Shown here one piece after another: positions 46,450-57,613 of a stretch of DNA of 64,000 nt. The notes beneath the pieces are model-generated. The model saw only the letters and a list, made by a program, of their open reading frames with translations. It searched no databases and was not told where the DNA came from. Source of the DNA: Massospora cicadina (Eukaryota > Entomophthoromycota > Entomophthoromycetes > Entomophthorales > Entomophthoraceae); contig JAKSZP010009260.1 in assembly GCA_022478985.1 (NCBI GenBank), forward strand, positions 1 to 64,000, read 5' to 3'. Position 1 is the stretch's first letter; each line of letters begins with the position of its first letter. The translations under genes and the position numbers were made by a program.

Positions 46450-47609
46450 TGTAAAAATTATAGGTTTTCTGATTATTCTTGGCCAATGACCTGTATAAAT
46501 ATATTACTTACACAGGTTTGGGTTTTTTGCAATTTTGCGCGTTGTATAATAGTAGTTGATATAGTAGTTTGATAATAGCATGGCAACTATTGTCCATAGT
46601 TGAATAGAAGTATTAGATTTCAGTCCAACACTTGGACAGTATTTCATCTTGAAATACTTATGATGTCTTGAATAAAATTCATTCCCTCATACTGCCTAAC
46701 TCAATCTCTTATTAGATCCCTCTTTATGATTTCTCTGGCTCAACACATAGTTGGCAGCAATCCCCAATTTGATTCAGCTTCTTCTCTGGATCCCCGCTCA
46801 GATCCTTACTCTTTAGCTTAAAAGAGTCTCCTAATTATTGAACACAGCAATAATATCCCTGAGAAAGAATAGAACAAATGGATTCTGATAAAGTTTACTA
46901 ATCTAATCTCTAGTAAAAGTGATCTGATAATTTGTGATATGGTAAATTATAATCTGGAAAATTATGATTATTTATTAGTGAATTTTGGGAAATTTATAGA
47001 GGAAAATTTAGTGCCAAACCCTCAGTTGGCACTTCCTCGATAAAATGGCAGCTGTTGCCATTGAATTACCCATTGTTGTCTAATCAGCGATGGTCTTCAC
47101 CATCCTGGCTAGGATTCCATTATTGGACATCCTCAAGACCTAAAATGGAAAGAGTTAGAAAACGTGTTCCTAACGTTTTCCTCTCGATCTAAGCAAACCA
47201 ACCATATTTGGCAAGTGACCTTCTTAGGTAATGAGACTTGTTACCAATTAAGGCAGGTCATGAACCAACTGAATAATTTTCTAGTTGCAGGCAGCATCAC
47301 TCGCCTCGCAACTTACTCCTTAACTTTCCAATTGGTCGGTGATGAAACCTAACCAATCCCAATTAGTACACCTGATAGTTAATCACTATCAGATGCCACT
47401 ATTTTGTCAGCAACTCTGCCTGATGAGATCATAAGCATTCGTCTGGATCAATCCCTGATGGATTTGACCAGGCGAATAACACAAAATCCCCAAACATAGT
47501 TACCCTGAAATCAGGGTCAACCAATATCCGATTCACCTCACATTAGTGGACTATCCCTAGCGATCCCTGGTAATCTAACCATCTGGGAATATGGGCAAAA
47601 ATCCCAAAA
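46450..47609 (-). repeat. Solo LTR of family B
   Basis: About 1,160 bp matching the B LTRs end to end (TGTAAAAA to a decayed CCCAAAA), inserted into the A4 integrase at GATGGCATC. The target duplication is not clear (GCATC against GAATA). It is much more diverged from the two B LTRs than they are from each other, especially in its first 400 bp. Confidence 0.85.
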
Positions 47610-49400
47610 GAATAGTAGCCATAAGATACAGGTAATTCCCAATAAAATCCACCAATAAAAAAGTTTAAGGCCCTTCAGACTTTTGAACTGGCACCAACAA
47701 CCCAGCTAGTGGCTGGCAATTTGGCTTAATTTGGTTGCAGACCAGCCACTCCTTACAATACTTAGCCACCTGCACGGCTAACCCCTTCTAATTGTAAGTG
47801 CAGCAAATTAGCTCCAGAACTTCTCCTTCACAGGATGGCAAATGGTGATTCCTACATGATGGTCCCAGATAATTTCCAGGCTGAGTGGTCCAGCAGCAAC
47901 CCATAGGCGCCCCTGGAACCATAAAATCTCATCCTTCACGTGGTAACCACTGGTAATGTCCTCTTATCTAAACTTGCTCCAGGAAAAATAATTTATACTC
48001 GGCTGACAAAGGTTTTAAAAGGACTACCTATCAGAACATACCATATTCTTTTATATTTCCAGAGGAGCAAGCACTGGCCCGTTGGCTAAAAAGAAGGACG
48101 TTGAGACACAATCTTACCAGTGAAATCACCAAGTGGGTGTTGTGTAACTCTACCTCCTTAGGATCAGGAGCTATGGCAGGGTTTTAGCTCAAAGAATCCG
48201 CCAAACTATTATACTTGCCCTTTGTAAATTCATAAGAAAAGACAAATTGGGCCTTAGTCTCACTCCAGTAGGTTTTCCGTGGAGTCAAGACATGAGGTGC
48301 ATGGTAGTAAAGCAAGGAACGGTGATCTGCACAAATGCAGAATGGTTGGGATGAGCCTTTCAAGTGATGTCATAAATAAGTAAACGTATCAACCAATGCA
48401 ATAAATCTTTGTTATAAATAGTGTAGTTTAACTCAGGCAGGGACATCTTTGAGAAAGGATACCCCATCAGATGCTCTATTCCATCTTTGCCTACTTGTAT
48501 TAAGGCCGCCACTATAGCGAAGTTGGAGGCATCAGTAGCCTCAATGAACTCCTTTATGGGTTCTACATGGCGAAGGACAGACGTGGACAGCAGGGTGCAC
48601 TTTACCGCTTGTAAGGCATCCTGCAAAACGGGAGATACTAGAGCACTTTTAATCCACTCGCCTTATACAAGGGCACCACCACTTCATAAAGTTTCGGTGT
48701 TAATTAAGGAATTACACGTCCCCAAAAAAACTCCTCAATTCCTTGACCAAATTTGGGGTGAGCCACTTGCAAATCTCCTGCTTCTTGTCTGGAGTTATCA
48801 TGTGGCCTTGGTTAAACAGGACTTTGCCCAGGAAGGTGACCTGAGACTTGAAGAATTCATACTTACTAATTTCAGCGTAAGGTTGCCTGCCCTTAACCTC
48901 TCCACCACTTGCCAAGGTGTACTGCATGGGACTCATGATTAGGGGAAAACACTAGAATATCATCCATGTACGTTACCACGCATACCCCCAGAAGGTCCCC
49001 AAAGCCACATCTATACAGCGTTGAAAGATAGCTGAGGCGTTTTTAAGTCCAAAGGGAATAACCTGAAACTGAAAAATTCCTTTTCTGGTACATAATGCGG
49101 TTAGCCACTCCTGGCCCTTCTTGATCTGAATCTGATTGAAAGCAATTAAGCAATCCAGTTTGGACAAGACTTTCGCCTTCTCCATATAGTGAGCTAACTG
49201 TAATCCACCATAATGGGATGCAAGTCTGGTACTATGACATTGTTGAGATTCCCATAATCTACGCATGGGTGTAAGGTACCATTGTCCTTCTCCACAAAGA
49301 GAAGTGGGGAGCATACTGGTGAGGTATGCTGAAATATTGCGCCTTTAGCTAACTGCTCATTAACCCACACATCTAAGGCCACTTCCTCCCATACAGTAAA
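47610..49400 (-). pseudogene. A4 integrase N-terminus, RNase H and RT (broken)
   Basis: RT reads leftward from about 49,390. Landmarks are [35 protein letters not shown] near 49,030 and the TFLGKVLFNQGHMITPDK thumb near 48,830. The metal-binding box region near 48,970 is frame-broken. RNase H begins at 48,626, with ATDASNFAIVAALIQVGKDG retaining the first Asp. The linker and H2C2 region continue to 47,610 with many stops. Confidence 0.8.
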
Positions 49401-50749
49401 AGGTTAAATGGGAGAAGATGTATGCTCCAGATCAACAGTGAGCTTGAACTCACAATCAAACTCTGAATGAGAAAGTTGTACATTGGCTGAAGCTGCATAA
49501 AAAGAAGGTTCCTGAATATACAATCAGGAAAGAAAGAGGACTACAGAGAGGGCTTCAGTAACGGAGTAAGATTGAGTGTATGGATCTTGGGTTAGTGGGG
49601 CAGATCACCTTGAGAGCTCGCTTCAGACAAAGGTACAACTAATATATGACCATTCTTCAAAGTTAAGGGCAAAGTATTTTCTTTCAAGTTGATTCTGATG
49701 TCATACTTTCTCTACCACTATACACATAAAATAATGGGGTACAGAAGGTTTTGTTGGCTTGGAAGTGGTCTGCCAAATGATATCTGCCAACTTGATAACC
49801 CATTTATACCAGAACCTTTAGCATAGGAATAACTTGGGAAGCCCCTCTCCTAACCATACCACCTGACAAGTAATTTAACTCAAGGTAATCAGCTTTGTCT
49901 TGTCAATAAAATTCTGATAGGCTCCTGTATCCAATAAAATAGTTGTGATGATTTTCTCTAAAGGAGATGAAAGGTAGTGGCCAACAAAAAATATCCTGAA
50001 TAAACTTTATTCAAAGCAGAAAACACCAACATCTCGCCTAAAACGCTTCATCAGGCATAAGCATGCCTTTGGGGTATGTTTTCGCATCATAGAATGGAGA
50101 GGGATAATTGGTCATACTTACTACTGAGGCCACATATCCAACCATAAATTCAGCAGTTGCATAAACATTTTTATTTTGTAAAAGTAACTTCTTTTCTACC
50201 GCCTGTGTTCTGCAGATCATGGTAGGTGTCAAGCGCGGGTTCTCTGGGGGGATTAAGTATACTTAAATAAATTCCAAAAAGAGCCACAAGAGATGATATT
50301 TGACTTTTTTATTTAAAAAAATCAGCGTTATGGAACGTGTTTTGAGGCGTGAATGACCCCATACCCAATCTGGCAGTGTGTTGTGCACCATTATAAATGG
50401 CCATCGCCACCAGGCCCTTTATCAATGATACTGCCTGCACCATCCAATTGCGGTGTCAAGAAAAAATCATTTTGATTAATTCTTTTTGTTAATTTTGGGG
50501 GAAGGTTGGGGGATCATGACCCTCGGATTGTGAAGCATCCAATTTCACCAGGTATAAGCAAAAAGGGCTGTAACTTTCCAGTTAGAGGTAGCAAGAATAG
50601 CGCCATAACTAAATAACCACTGGACAAATGAGAAAATGATAGTGAGCCCCATAGAGGCCATGACAAACGGCTGGCACTCAATTACCATTTAGTGAAAGCC
50701 CTACATGGATAATTCTAGTGCAGATAAAATAAAGAGGTTGGTCAAATAT
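49401..50749 (-). pseudogene. A4 protease and gag (broken)
   Basis: A protease-like stretch is at about 49,730-49,950 and a gag C-terminal part at 50,038-50,232 (VGYVASVVSMTNYPSPFYD, matching A1 and A3). At the gag start, ATG at 50,661 (minus) gives MASMGLTIIFSFVQWLFSYG, hydrophobic like A1 and A3, then ILATSNWKVT and a TGA some ten codons further on. The Ser-rich middle of gag is largely missing, so A4 is shorter than A1 here. Confidence 0.7.
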
Positions 50750-50791
50750 TGTTAAGAAAGTGTCTGTAACTCTCTTATTCCCAAAAGATGT
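50750..50791 (-). repeat. A4 5' LTR, left piece (U5 end)
   Basis: TGTTAAGAAAGTGTCTGTAACTC starts the LTR. After 42 bp it is interrupted by C2. The other piece resumes at 57,111. GATGT stands at 50,787-50,791 and again at 57,111-57,115. Confidence 0.85.
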
Positions 50792-51129
50792 TCTGGAAGT
50801 TTTGAATTACACTTCCAATGGGGCAGGTTGTATCTCGAAGTTACACTGGGCGGATTCTCCAAAAATGCAATGAAGTAAATAAGAAAACACAGGTTAAACT
50901 CGACCTAATTTTTATTTTTGAAAAGAGTAAATAATTATAGGCTTTTTTATGGTTCATAATCTATCAGAGTGAATTAATCTCTGCACGATCAAATCTTCAA
51001 TCAGTTGATCAGGATCCAATTGATCATTAACTTTGATAGATTGTGATAGATTGCTTGCTCCTTCCGATGATGTCAGGGAATTTGAAGAAGGGTATTTTGG
51101 ATATATGCAATTTTGGTGAAATACTGACA
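50789..51129 (-). repeat. 3' LTR of C2
   Basis: This 341-bp LTR starts TGTTCTGG and ends TACTGACA on the + strand. It is a direct repeat of 56,768-57,110. Confidence 0.92.
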
Positions 51130-51143
51130 CTTCCCCCCTCAAG
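51130..51143 (-). other. Polypurine tract of C2
   Basis: On the minus strand CTTGAGGGGGGAAG abuts the 3' LTR start TGTCAG. Very clear. Confidence 0.85.
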
Positions 51144-51242
51144 ATTTGATTGCAGTGGAGGATGACTTCTTAAAAAGCTAGGATGAATACAATTTACCAC
51201 AATACCAGTATCAGTATGAACAAGCAAATATTCTAATCCTTT

Positions 51243-52374
51243 TCAATATATAACTTTATAAGGACCATACCAATTAGTTCCCAGCTTTTCAGTCCGTCCA
51301 CCTGGCTGAGAATGATAATACATAACATAATCTTCAATCTGATATTCAGGTAAGACTGTTTTATGTTGATTGCTTTGTAGAGTCTCTCTTCGAGTGGTGG
51401 TTTTAATTGAATTCATTGCTTGAGCCTGGAGATGGATAATCTCATCAGCCAAATTTCTCATAACTAAATCAGAATTTTCTGGGATGCTTTCTTCAAGGAT
51501 AGTCTGAATACTAGAAGGGACTGAAGGATCCCACCCATATATACACTTAAATGGGGACATCTTGATAATGCGGTGATAGCTTATCCAATAAGCAAACAAG
51601 GCACTAGGTAAAAAAATTCCACCAAGTCAGATCAGTCAAGGCCATTTTCCTTAAAATTGAGACCAAGGTTCTATTAACTCGTTCAATGGCCCCATATATG
51701 GATGGATTATATGGGACAACAAATTGCTGAGTAGTGTTAAATAATTTTGATAGCTCCTGTATAAGCTGCGAGGTGAAACTAGTCCCAAAATCTGACATAA
51801 GGACCTTTGGACATCCATTTTGGGAAATAATATGCTGATATAGTAATAAGGCTGTAGTCTTAGCTGAAGGGGTAGCAATTGAAATGGCCTCAACCCATTT
51901 GGTCAAATGGTCAATGGCCATAATGATATATTGATGGCCATGCACTCCTCGAGGAAAAGGCCCTACAACATCAATGCTGATTACTTTGAATGCCTTAATT
52001 GAGGAAATGACTTGATGTTTATAAGTAGGGTTGGTAGTTCCATGACGTTTGCAAGTAAGACATGAGTCAAGAGTCTCCCAAATGAACTCGGTCATGTTGT
52101 TCCAATAGTACTGAGTCTTCAACCATTCTTGGGTTTTCTTCAACCCACTGTGGCCTACTTGTTCATGACCTTCCATTACAGCATGGAACCTGGAGTTGGG
52201 ATGTAGGAAGGGCAACCACTTAGACTTGACTTTCTTATACAAAGATCCATCTTGAATCATAGTATCCTTGGTAATTGATTTTAGATAGGAGATCCTCTTA
52301 AATCTCTCAATTGCATAATTCTGGTCATCCAATAAGATTATACAAGCGCTCTCTTTTTTTGGTTCCAAGGTCAA
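51243..52374 (-). pseudogene. C2 integrase (one frame break)
   Basis: A 256-codon frame (51,604-52,374) holds the H2C2 domain (HEQVGH, then CLTC). The catalytic triad is complete: Asp in SIDVVGPFP, Asp in SDFGTSFTS and Glu in GAIERVNRTL. The C-terminal domain is in a second frame (51,243-51,599) with YQIEDYVMYY and NWYGPYKVIY, so only one frame break near 51,600 separates them. There is no chromodomain. Best preserved integrase in the window. Confidence 0.9.
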
Positions 52375-52996
52375 AATAGGTAGTCAGGCTAACCCATCCG
52401 CATTTTGATACTGAGCTCCTGAGTAATGAACAATAAAAAATTGTAATTTCGCAATCATAAAGCCCAACAGTCCAACTCCCATCAGGATCCTTCATATTCT
52501 GCAGCCATTGTAAGGAGGAATGGTCAGTAATAACGGTGAAATGGGTACCATATAAAAAAGGGCCAAACGTGATTGATGTCCAAAATTACCGCCAAACATT
52601 CCTGCTCAGTAACACTATAATTTCGTTCAGCATTTGACAAAGTTTTTCTATAGTAAGCAGCAGGATGATCCTTATTTTCTTCATCACACTGAGATAAAAT
52701 AGCCCCAATAGCGATATTGCTTGCATCCATATGTAGAAAGAAAGGCTTATCAAACTGGGGGTGAATTAGAACAGGTGCCTTCATCAAGGCGGTACACAGA
52801 GAATTGAAAGACTGTTCTTGAGCAGATCCTCACTTGAAAGACACTCCTTTTTGCAATAGATAAAATAAGGGTTCATCCATATCAGCAAAGTTGGGAATAA
52901 ATTGCCAATAATACCCAACCATACCAAGAAAGACTTAAATATCCTGTAAAGAAGAGGGAGGAGGCATCTGTTGGATGGCTTGAACTTTGTCCGCAA
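52375..52996 (-). pseudogene. C2 RNase H and RT thumb (broken)
   Basis: FFLHMDASNIAIGAILSQC carries the first Asp and TEQECLAVI the Glu (52,524-52,787). The frame is then lost before the TDH motif, which lies frame-shifted near 52,530. The RT thumb is at 52,784-52,996 in another frame. The RNase H end near 52,390 is followed by the linker to integrase. Confidence 0.82.
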
Positions 52997-53080
52997 GGGG
53001 TCAAATCCCTTGAGCTGAAAGCTGATGTCCTAAGAAGTCCATTTCATTTTGAAAGAATGAGCACTTGGAGGGCTTGAGCT

Positions 53081-53809
53081 TTAAGGAAGAGCCCCAAATT
53101 CAGTTGAATAAATATTTAAATGGTTTAAGTGCTCAGTAAAGGTTTTGGAAAACACGGTAATGTCATCAAGATATACCAGAACACAAGTAAGCTTCAAATC
53201 CCAAAGCATACTGTCCATGGCCCTTTGGAAAGTTGCGGGGGCATTGCTTAGGCCTTGAGGCATGTGAGTTGGTTCAAACAACCCTTCACTCGATATCAGG
53301 GCACACTTAGCACAATCTTCTGAAGACAGTTTGATTTGCCAATATCCACTGGCTAAGTCCATGGCCAAAAATAGGTGAATCCAGCCAAACAATCTAAGAG
53401 TATCATCAATCCTAGGTAAGGGATAACAGTCCCATTGGGTAATAGCAATCAATCAACGATAATCCGTCATGACTTGATGAAAACCATCTTTCTTCTTAAC
53501 CAACAACAATGGGGATGTCCAGGGACTATTGGAGGGTTTCAATAATCCAGCCTCCAGCAATTGATTCAACTTCTTAGTAACCTGGGCTTCTTCTACTTTG
53601 GATTTATGATAGGGCTTTGCACGGATAGGAAGGTGATCATCAGTTTCAACAGTGTGCACTACACCTTTCATATTCCCAAAATCGTAAGTATGCCTAGCAA
53701 AAATGTCAAAATATTCGTCCAATAATTGAAGCACTTGTTTCTCCTGTTCCTTAGAGATATGTTTCCCGATAGCAGGTCCCACAGTAAGGATTTCCTGATC
53801 ACTCTCCAA
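53081..53809 (-). pseudogene. C2 reverse transcriptase
   Basis: Two abutting frames. 53,453-53,809 covers the fingers (LLLVKKKDGFHQVMTDYR). 53,081-53,452 covers the palm with AMDLASGYWQI (first catalytic Asp), MPQGLSNAPATFQRAM and the intact box YLDD. Only a stop right after DYR, in the word usually read as YR-LN, separates the two. Apart from that stop the enzyme is nearly complete. Confidence 0.9.
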
Positions 53810-54850
53810 TCCAATATCTTGTAAACTTCCAAAGGGTTTAACATCATAGATACGAGATAAGGGTAACAGATTGACATAAGCAATCAGGCGCTCTCAATCT
53901 ACCAGTTTTGGAACATCAGTAAGGTTTGCTAATAAGACAGATAAAGAGCCTGAATAAGCATAATCAAATATTCCAGGATAAGGCAAGAGTTCTTTGGCAG
54001 AAGGATTGACAGTGCCCTGGACTTGTAGCAAATGCCCCTTGGGAATCGAAAAGTGCAAAGAAGTATTAATGATTACTTTGCAATTTTGGTGGAATAACTA
54101 ATTTCTCAGGAGAAAATATAGGCATTCCCTCTTCAATATCAGCCATGGTAGGAGGTAATTTTACATGAGGATCTTCAACCTGATACTGAAGTGAATAAGA
54201 CCTTTTAGTTCCTTCTAGCAGACATAACTGACGTCAAGTGGAAGCATGATCAGATAAAAGTAAGGGAACTTGATACCCCAAGAGAGACAATGACGAGTCA
54301 GGGTAGTTGATAATTCCATCAAATTCTCATGAAAAAGAATTCCCAAGAGTAGGTCATAACTCAAATTATCGAGCACAATGGCTGGAATGGTAAAGGTTAA
54401 TTTCCCAATTTTCAGAGGAAGGGATAAAAAAGCGCCAATAGACTGAGTACTCTGAGGGCCGACGGTGCCATATTCTTCATAATAAGAAATATTGGGGGTT
54501 AATTTAATCCGTTTGACCAATTTTGAGGAGACAACATTCACCGGGGATCCAGTATTTATGATTGCCTTGGCATTGACTTGATTCACTTTAAAGTCAATAT
54601 GGGTAATGGTACTTCTGAACTGAGAGGATAATGCCAATAAGGAGGGCAATGAATAAGAAGAATGGTCATCTTTATTACACTCAGTTGAACTTTGCTGCTC
54701 TTGCTGCGCACTCACATCAGTATCAATGTGCAGAATCTTATTAGTTTTATCTCTTTTTTTCTCATCTGCTTCATTTTTAAAACAATGATCCTCAGTATGG
54801 AAGTAGCGATGACAGTAATAACACTGGATCGCTCTAGTGTTCTCAGGCAT
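53810..54850 (-). pseudogene. C2 zinc knuckle and protease, catalytic Asp lost
   Basis: One frame (54,215-54,850) begins with a perfect CX2CX4HX4C knuckle (CYYCHRYFHTEDHC), the RNA-binding end of Gag. It then runs through a Ser/Gln-rich linker into the protease. The active site reads IINTGSPVNVVS, so the catalytic Asp is Asn. The fold continues with FTIPAIVLDNLSYDLLLGI. The linker to RT (53,810-54,214) is frame-broken. Gag knuckle and protease in one frame suggest a fused Gag-Pol. Confidence 0.85.
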
Positions 54851-56731
54851 GGTGATGACTTTGGGCCAAATAGTCTAGGAGACTCATAAACTCGTGGCTT
54901 TTTGGAGAATTGGGGGCAACTCTAATAAGGCCTCCTTAATATCCAAAATACTTCAGAAATTTTTTGACACTGATCAGATAAACTTGCATTTGCGTCCTAG
55001 TAGAAAAGGGTGACAGAACTGCGGTTATTGCATCGTCCAAGTTTAACCAACCACAGGCTATGAGAGTTTGAGCTTCCCAATAGAACCAATGAGCAAAGTC
55101 CTTAATAGATTCATTTTGGTGGGGCTGTATACCCATAAAGGCCTGTTTTAGTGAAGATAGGGTCTGCTCACTTCCAAATTCTTTGATCAATGCTTCTTTG
55201 ACTTGAGCCCAAGTAGAGAAAGTCATTAAGTGGGGAACCATAATATCTTGAGCCAATCAAGTAAGGCAATTAGGCAAGTAATTCATCTTTTGGTGATCTG
55301 TGGCCTCACCTTAATGCCTTTTCATACAGATATAGAAAGGCGATAATGCTGCCTTCCCCTGGGGAGTATTTGTTCTTAAATACTGGCTTGAAACTCAGGG
55401 GAGCATTGGTAGTCAAAACATGCACTCCAGGTTGTTCAGATTGAGTAGACACATAAGAGGCAGAATTGAAAGCTTGAGAAGAAAATTGAGGGTAATGACC
55501 AACAGCTTCTGTCCGAATTTTGTTAATCCGTCAATTCTGGTCTGCATGCCCTACTTTATCATCTAGTCATCGAGATAGCTCAAAAATCTGTTCCTGTTGT
55601 GCATTGTACTTGAGTTAAAGAGTCTCGATTTTTGCTTGGAGCAATTCCCCTTTTGAGTCACAAGCATGTAATAAGATATCAGTGTCCTTGGCCCACTTTC
55701 ACAAATTGATCAAATTATTGGACAAGGACTGCAGATTCAAAAGGGGGTCAATTGGTACCCCTTCAGGGGTTAGGTTGCATTCTTTGGCCACCTTAGAAAA
55801 TTGTTCACATAAGTGGGTCATCATGTTCATGAGAAAGTTAATTTGCTGATAAGATCCTGAATGACCATCAGCGCCTGGAGGTCCACGAGGTCCATCTGCA
55901 CCTAGGGGTCCATGAGTCCCTACACCTCCAGGTGGCCCACAAGGTCCTTCTACCCCAGGAGGACCCATATTTCCAGAGGTTTTCTCTACTTCATTGACCC
56001 AGAACTGAATTCCTGAGTACAATTGTTCCAATTGAAAAAGATGGGTTCTAATTTCTTTCTCAATTGATTTACTATGCTCAGAGAGTTGGAAAAAACACTC
56101 TCTCCATTCCTTCTGAATCTATTGAACCTTTTTTGGAAACTGTACATCAATAAAATTTGATATCCCATGATCGAACTGAATGAGCTGCTGTTGTACTTTG
56201 TTGAGGGAAGTTTGATTATTAATAATAGCATCACAATTATCTCAGCTAAACTCGGAGGCTGACTTAAAACTCAGAAATATAATTATCAAAGGATTGGAGT
56301 CCTTCTATTAATTTGAGCATCCCTTGATGGTGCATTCCAACTACAGGTAGCAAGTGGTATAATGTAGGATGTACGAGTTGTTGTGAATATTGTTTGGAGC
56401 CAATCCCTGACATTTGAGAGGTTTGCAGAACTACTCACAATATAGAAGGTACTGCATTTGATTGAGATCAGGTAGAATGTATTCCAGGGATTAGAGCCCC
56501 TTCAAGTAATTAATTGATGATATTCCGCAAGGGTTCAGGTGGCATTTGAAAGTCTGAGGCAAAAATTAAGTTAGGATTATAGAATTCCAAGTTGGCCCAA
56601 AATTCCAACGTGGAGGGTAATCTTGGGATTTGGGCTCCAATTGAAGCGACCCATCGTAAAATACTTCCTTGCTCTTGATCTTGAGCCTCATCAGGCGAAA
56701 ATTGAGAATCCATGGTGATAGACGTGGTCAC
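54851..56731 (-). pseudogene. C2 gag with collagen-like tract (broken)
   Basis: From the N-terminus (56,731): MTTSITMDSQFSPDEAQDQE, a globular part with several stops, a coiled-coil-like segment near 56,060-56,140, the collagen-like tract (55,858-55,974), a helical segment (NFLMNMMTHLCEQFSKVAKE), and a capsid block at 54,936-55,256. That block has the typical LKQAFMGIQPHQNESIKDFA word. Gag would form the particle. The start codon is not certain. Confidence 0.75.
55858..55974 (-). other. Collagen-like Gly-X-Y tract in C2 Gag
   Basis: Thirteen uninterrupted Gly-X-Y triplets (for example GPPGVEGPCGPPGGV), with Pro at X or Y in more than half, lie within an open 110-codon frame (55,699-56,031). 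Such a tract can form a triple helix and so a trimer. I see none in the B gag. Confidence 0.85.
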
Positions 56732-56750
56732 TGGTGCATAACTCAGAGAG

Positions 56751-56767
56751 CCCCTGTGGTGAGCCCC
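56751..56767 (-). other. Primer binding site of C2
   Basis: On the minus strand GGGGCTCACCACAGGGG directly follows the 5' LTR. It matches the B and F site with three changes, including the start (GGGG for GGTG). Confidence 0.55.
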
Positions 56768-57110
56768 TGTCTGGAAGTTTTGAAATACACTTCCAATGGG
56801 GCAGGTTGTATCTTGAAGTTACACTAGGCGCATTCTCCAAAAATGCAATGAAGTAAATAAGAAAATACAGGTTAAACTCAACCTAGATTTTATTTTTGAA
56901 AAGAGGAAATATTTATAGGCTTTTTTATGGTTTGTAATCTATCAGAGTGAATTAATTTCTGCGCGATCAAATCTTCGATTAGTTGATTGGGGTTTTGATT
57001 GATCATTAGATTTGATAGATTGCGATAGATTGCTTTCTCCTTCTGATTATGTTAAGGGATTTGAAGAAGGGGATTTTTTGGAGATATGCAAATTCAGTGA
57101 AATCCTGAAA
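56768..57110 (-). repeat. 5' LTR of C2
   Basis: This 343-bp LTR runs TGTCTGG to a decayed CCTGAAA on the + strand. It is followed by GATGT, the target duplication, and then by the rest of the A4 LTR. Confidence 0.92.
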
Positions 57111-57613
57111 GATGTGGTGCAGGATGCACACCCACGACCACAAGAGAACTAGCCATTAGAAAGATTGTAAACAGAGCACTTCAGAGGGCGCTGGAGCAAA
57201 AGGGACCCAGGGCAAGGGTTTACAACATGGTATATAGTAGAAGATTGCAAATAAACACCAAAACTTGTTGGACCCCAAAGGGAAGTTTATAACCAAGTGT
57301 AGAACTGTGCTGGAGTGCTTGGGTGTCTCAATCTGGGAGGGACCAAGGCGGCCCAGTGGTGCACCAGATAAGGTAGATATTTTTGTTATAATAAATTGGC
57401 CAACATTAGAGACCACCTTGAGGAGGTCCAGCATGGGTTCATTCAAGGAACCATATTAAAAACTTAAAATAGCAAATAATTTATTAATAAGAAGTCAACT
57501 AACAAAGAAAATTGTCTCATGAAAACATACTTTAACAATGGGGGTAAGACATTTGATCAGCGGAAGTGGCTAGGCTTAAGTACATCAATAAACGCATTCT
57601 ATAATCTGGCCAG
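57111..57613 (-). repeat. A4 5' LTR, right piece (truncated)
   Basis: It continues the A4 LTR after C2 and matches the A4 3' LTR from about 43,605 to 44,113. It stops at GGCCAG (57,613), so most of U3 is missing. The AATAAA context and TATA-like region are at about 57,480-57,540. Confidence 0.85.

Larger units (their letters stand above)
50789..57110 (-). mobile_element. LTR retrotransposon C2, full length
   Basis: This minus-strand element has LTRs 50,789-51,129 and 56,768-57,110, with a purine tract beside the left LTR and a primer site beside the right LTR. The order is gag, zinc knuckle, protease, RT, RNase H, integrase, without chromodomain. It is flanked by GATGT in the A4 LTR; the left LTR seems to have lost two terminal bases, so the left border is ambiguous by about 3 bp. 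By hand the LTRs differ at roughly 35-40 of 343 positions. Relative to B it keeps RT YLDD and all three integrase acidic residues, but gag and RNase H are frame-broken. Confidence 0.92.
43561..57613 (-). mobile_element. Ty3 chromovirus A4, hit by three later insertions
   Basis: A4 has its 3' LTR at 43,561-44,455. Its body is interrupted by solo LTR A5 (45,473-46,364) and a solo B LTR (46,450-47,609), and its 5' LTR is split by C2 (50,792-57,110). The 5' LTR is truncated at 57,613, losing most of U3. It cut into the Helitron at 43,560. Whether the Helitron continued on the far side cannot be seen. Without the insertions A4 is about 5.7 kb. Confidence 0.85.
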
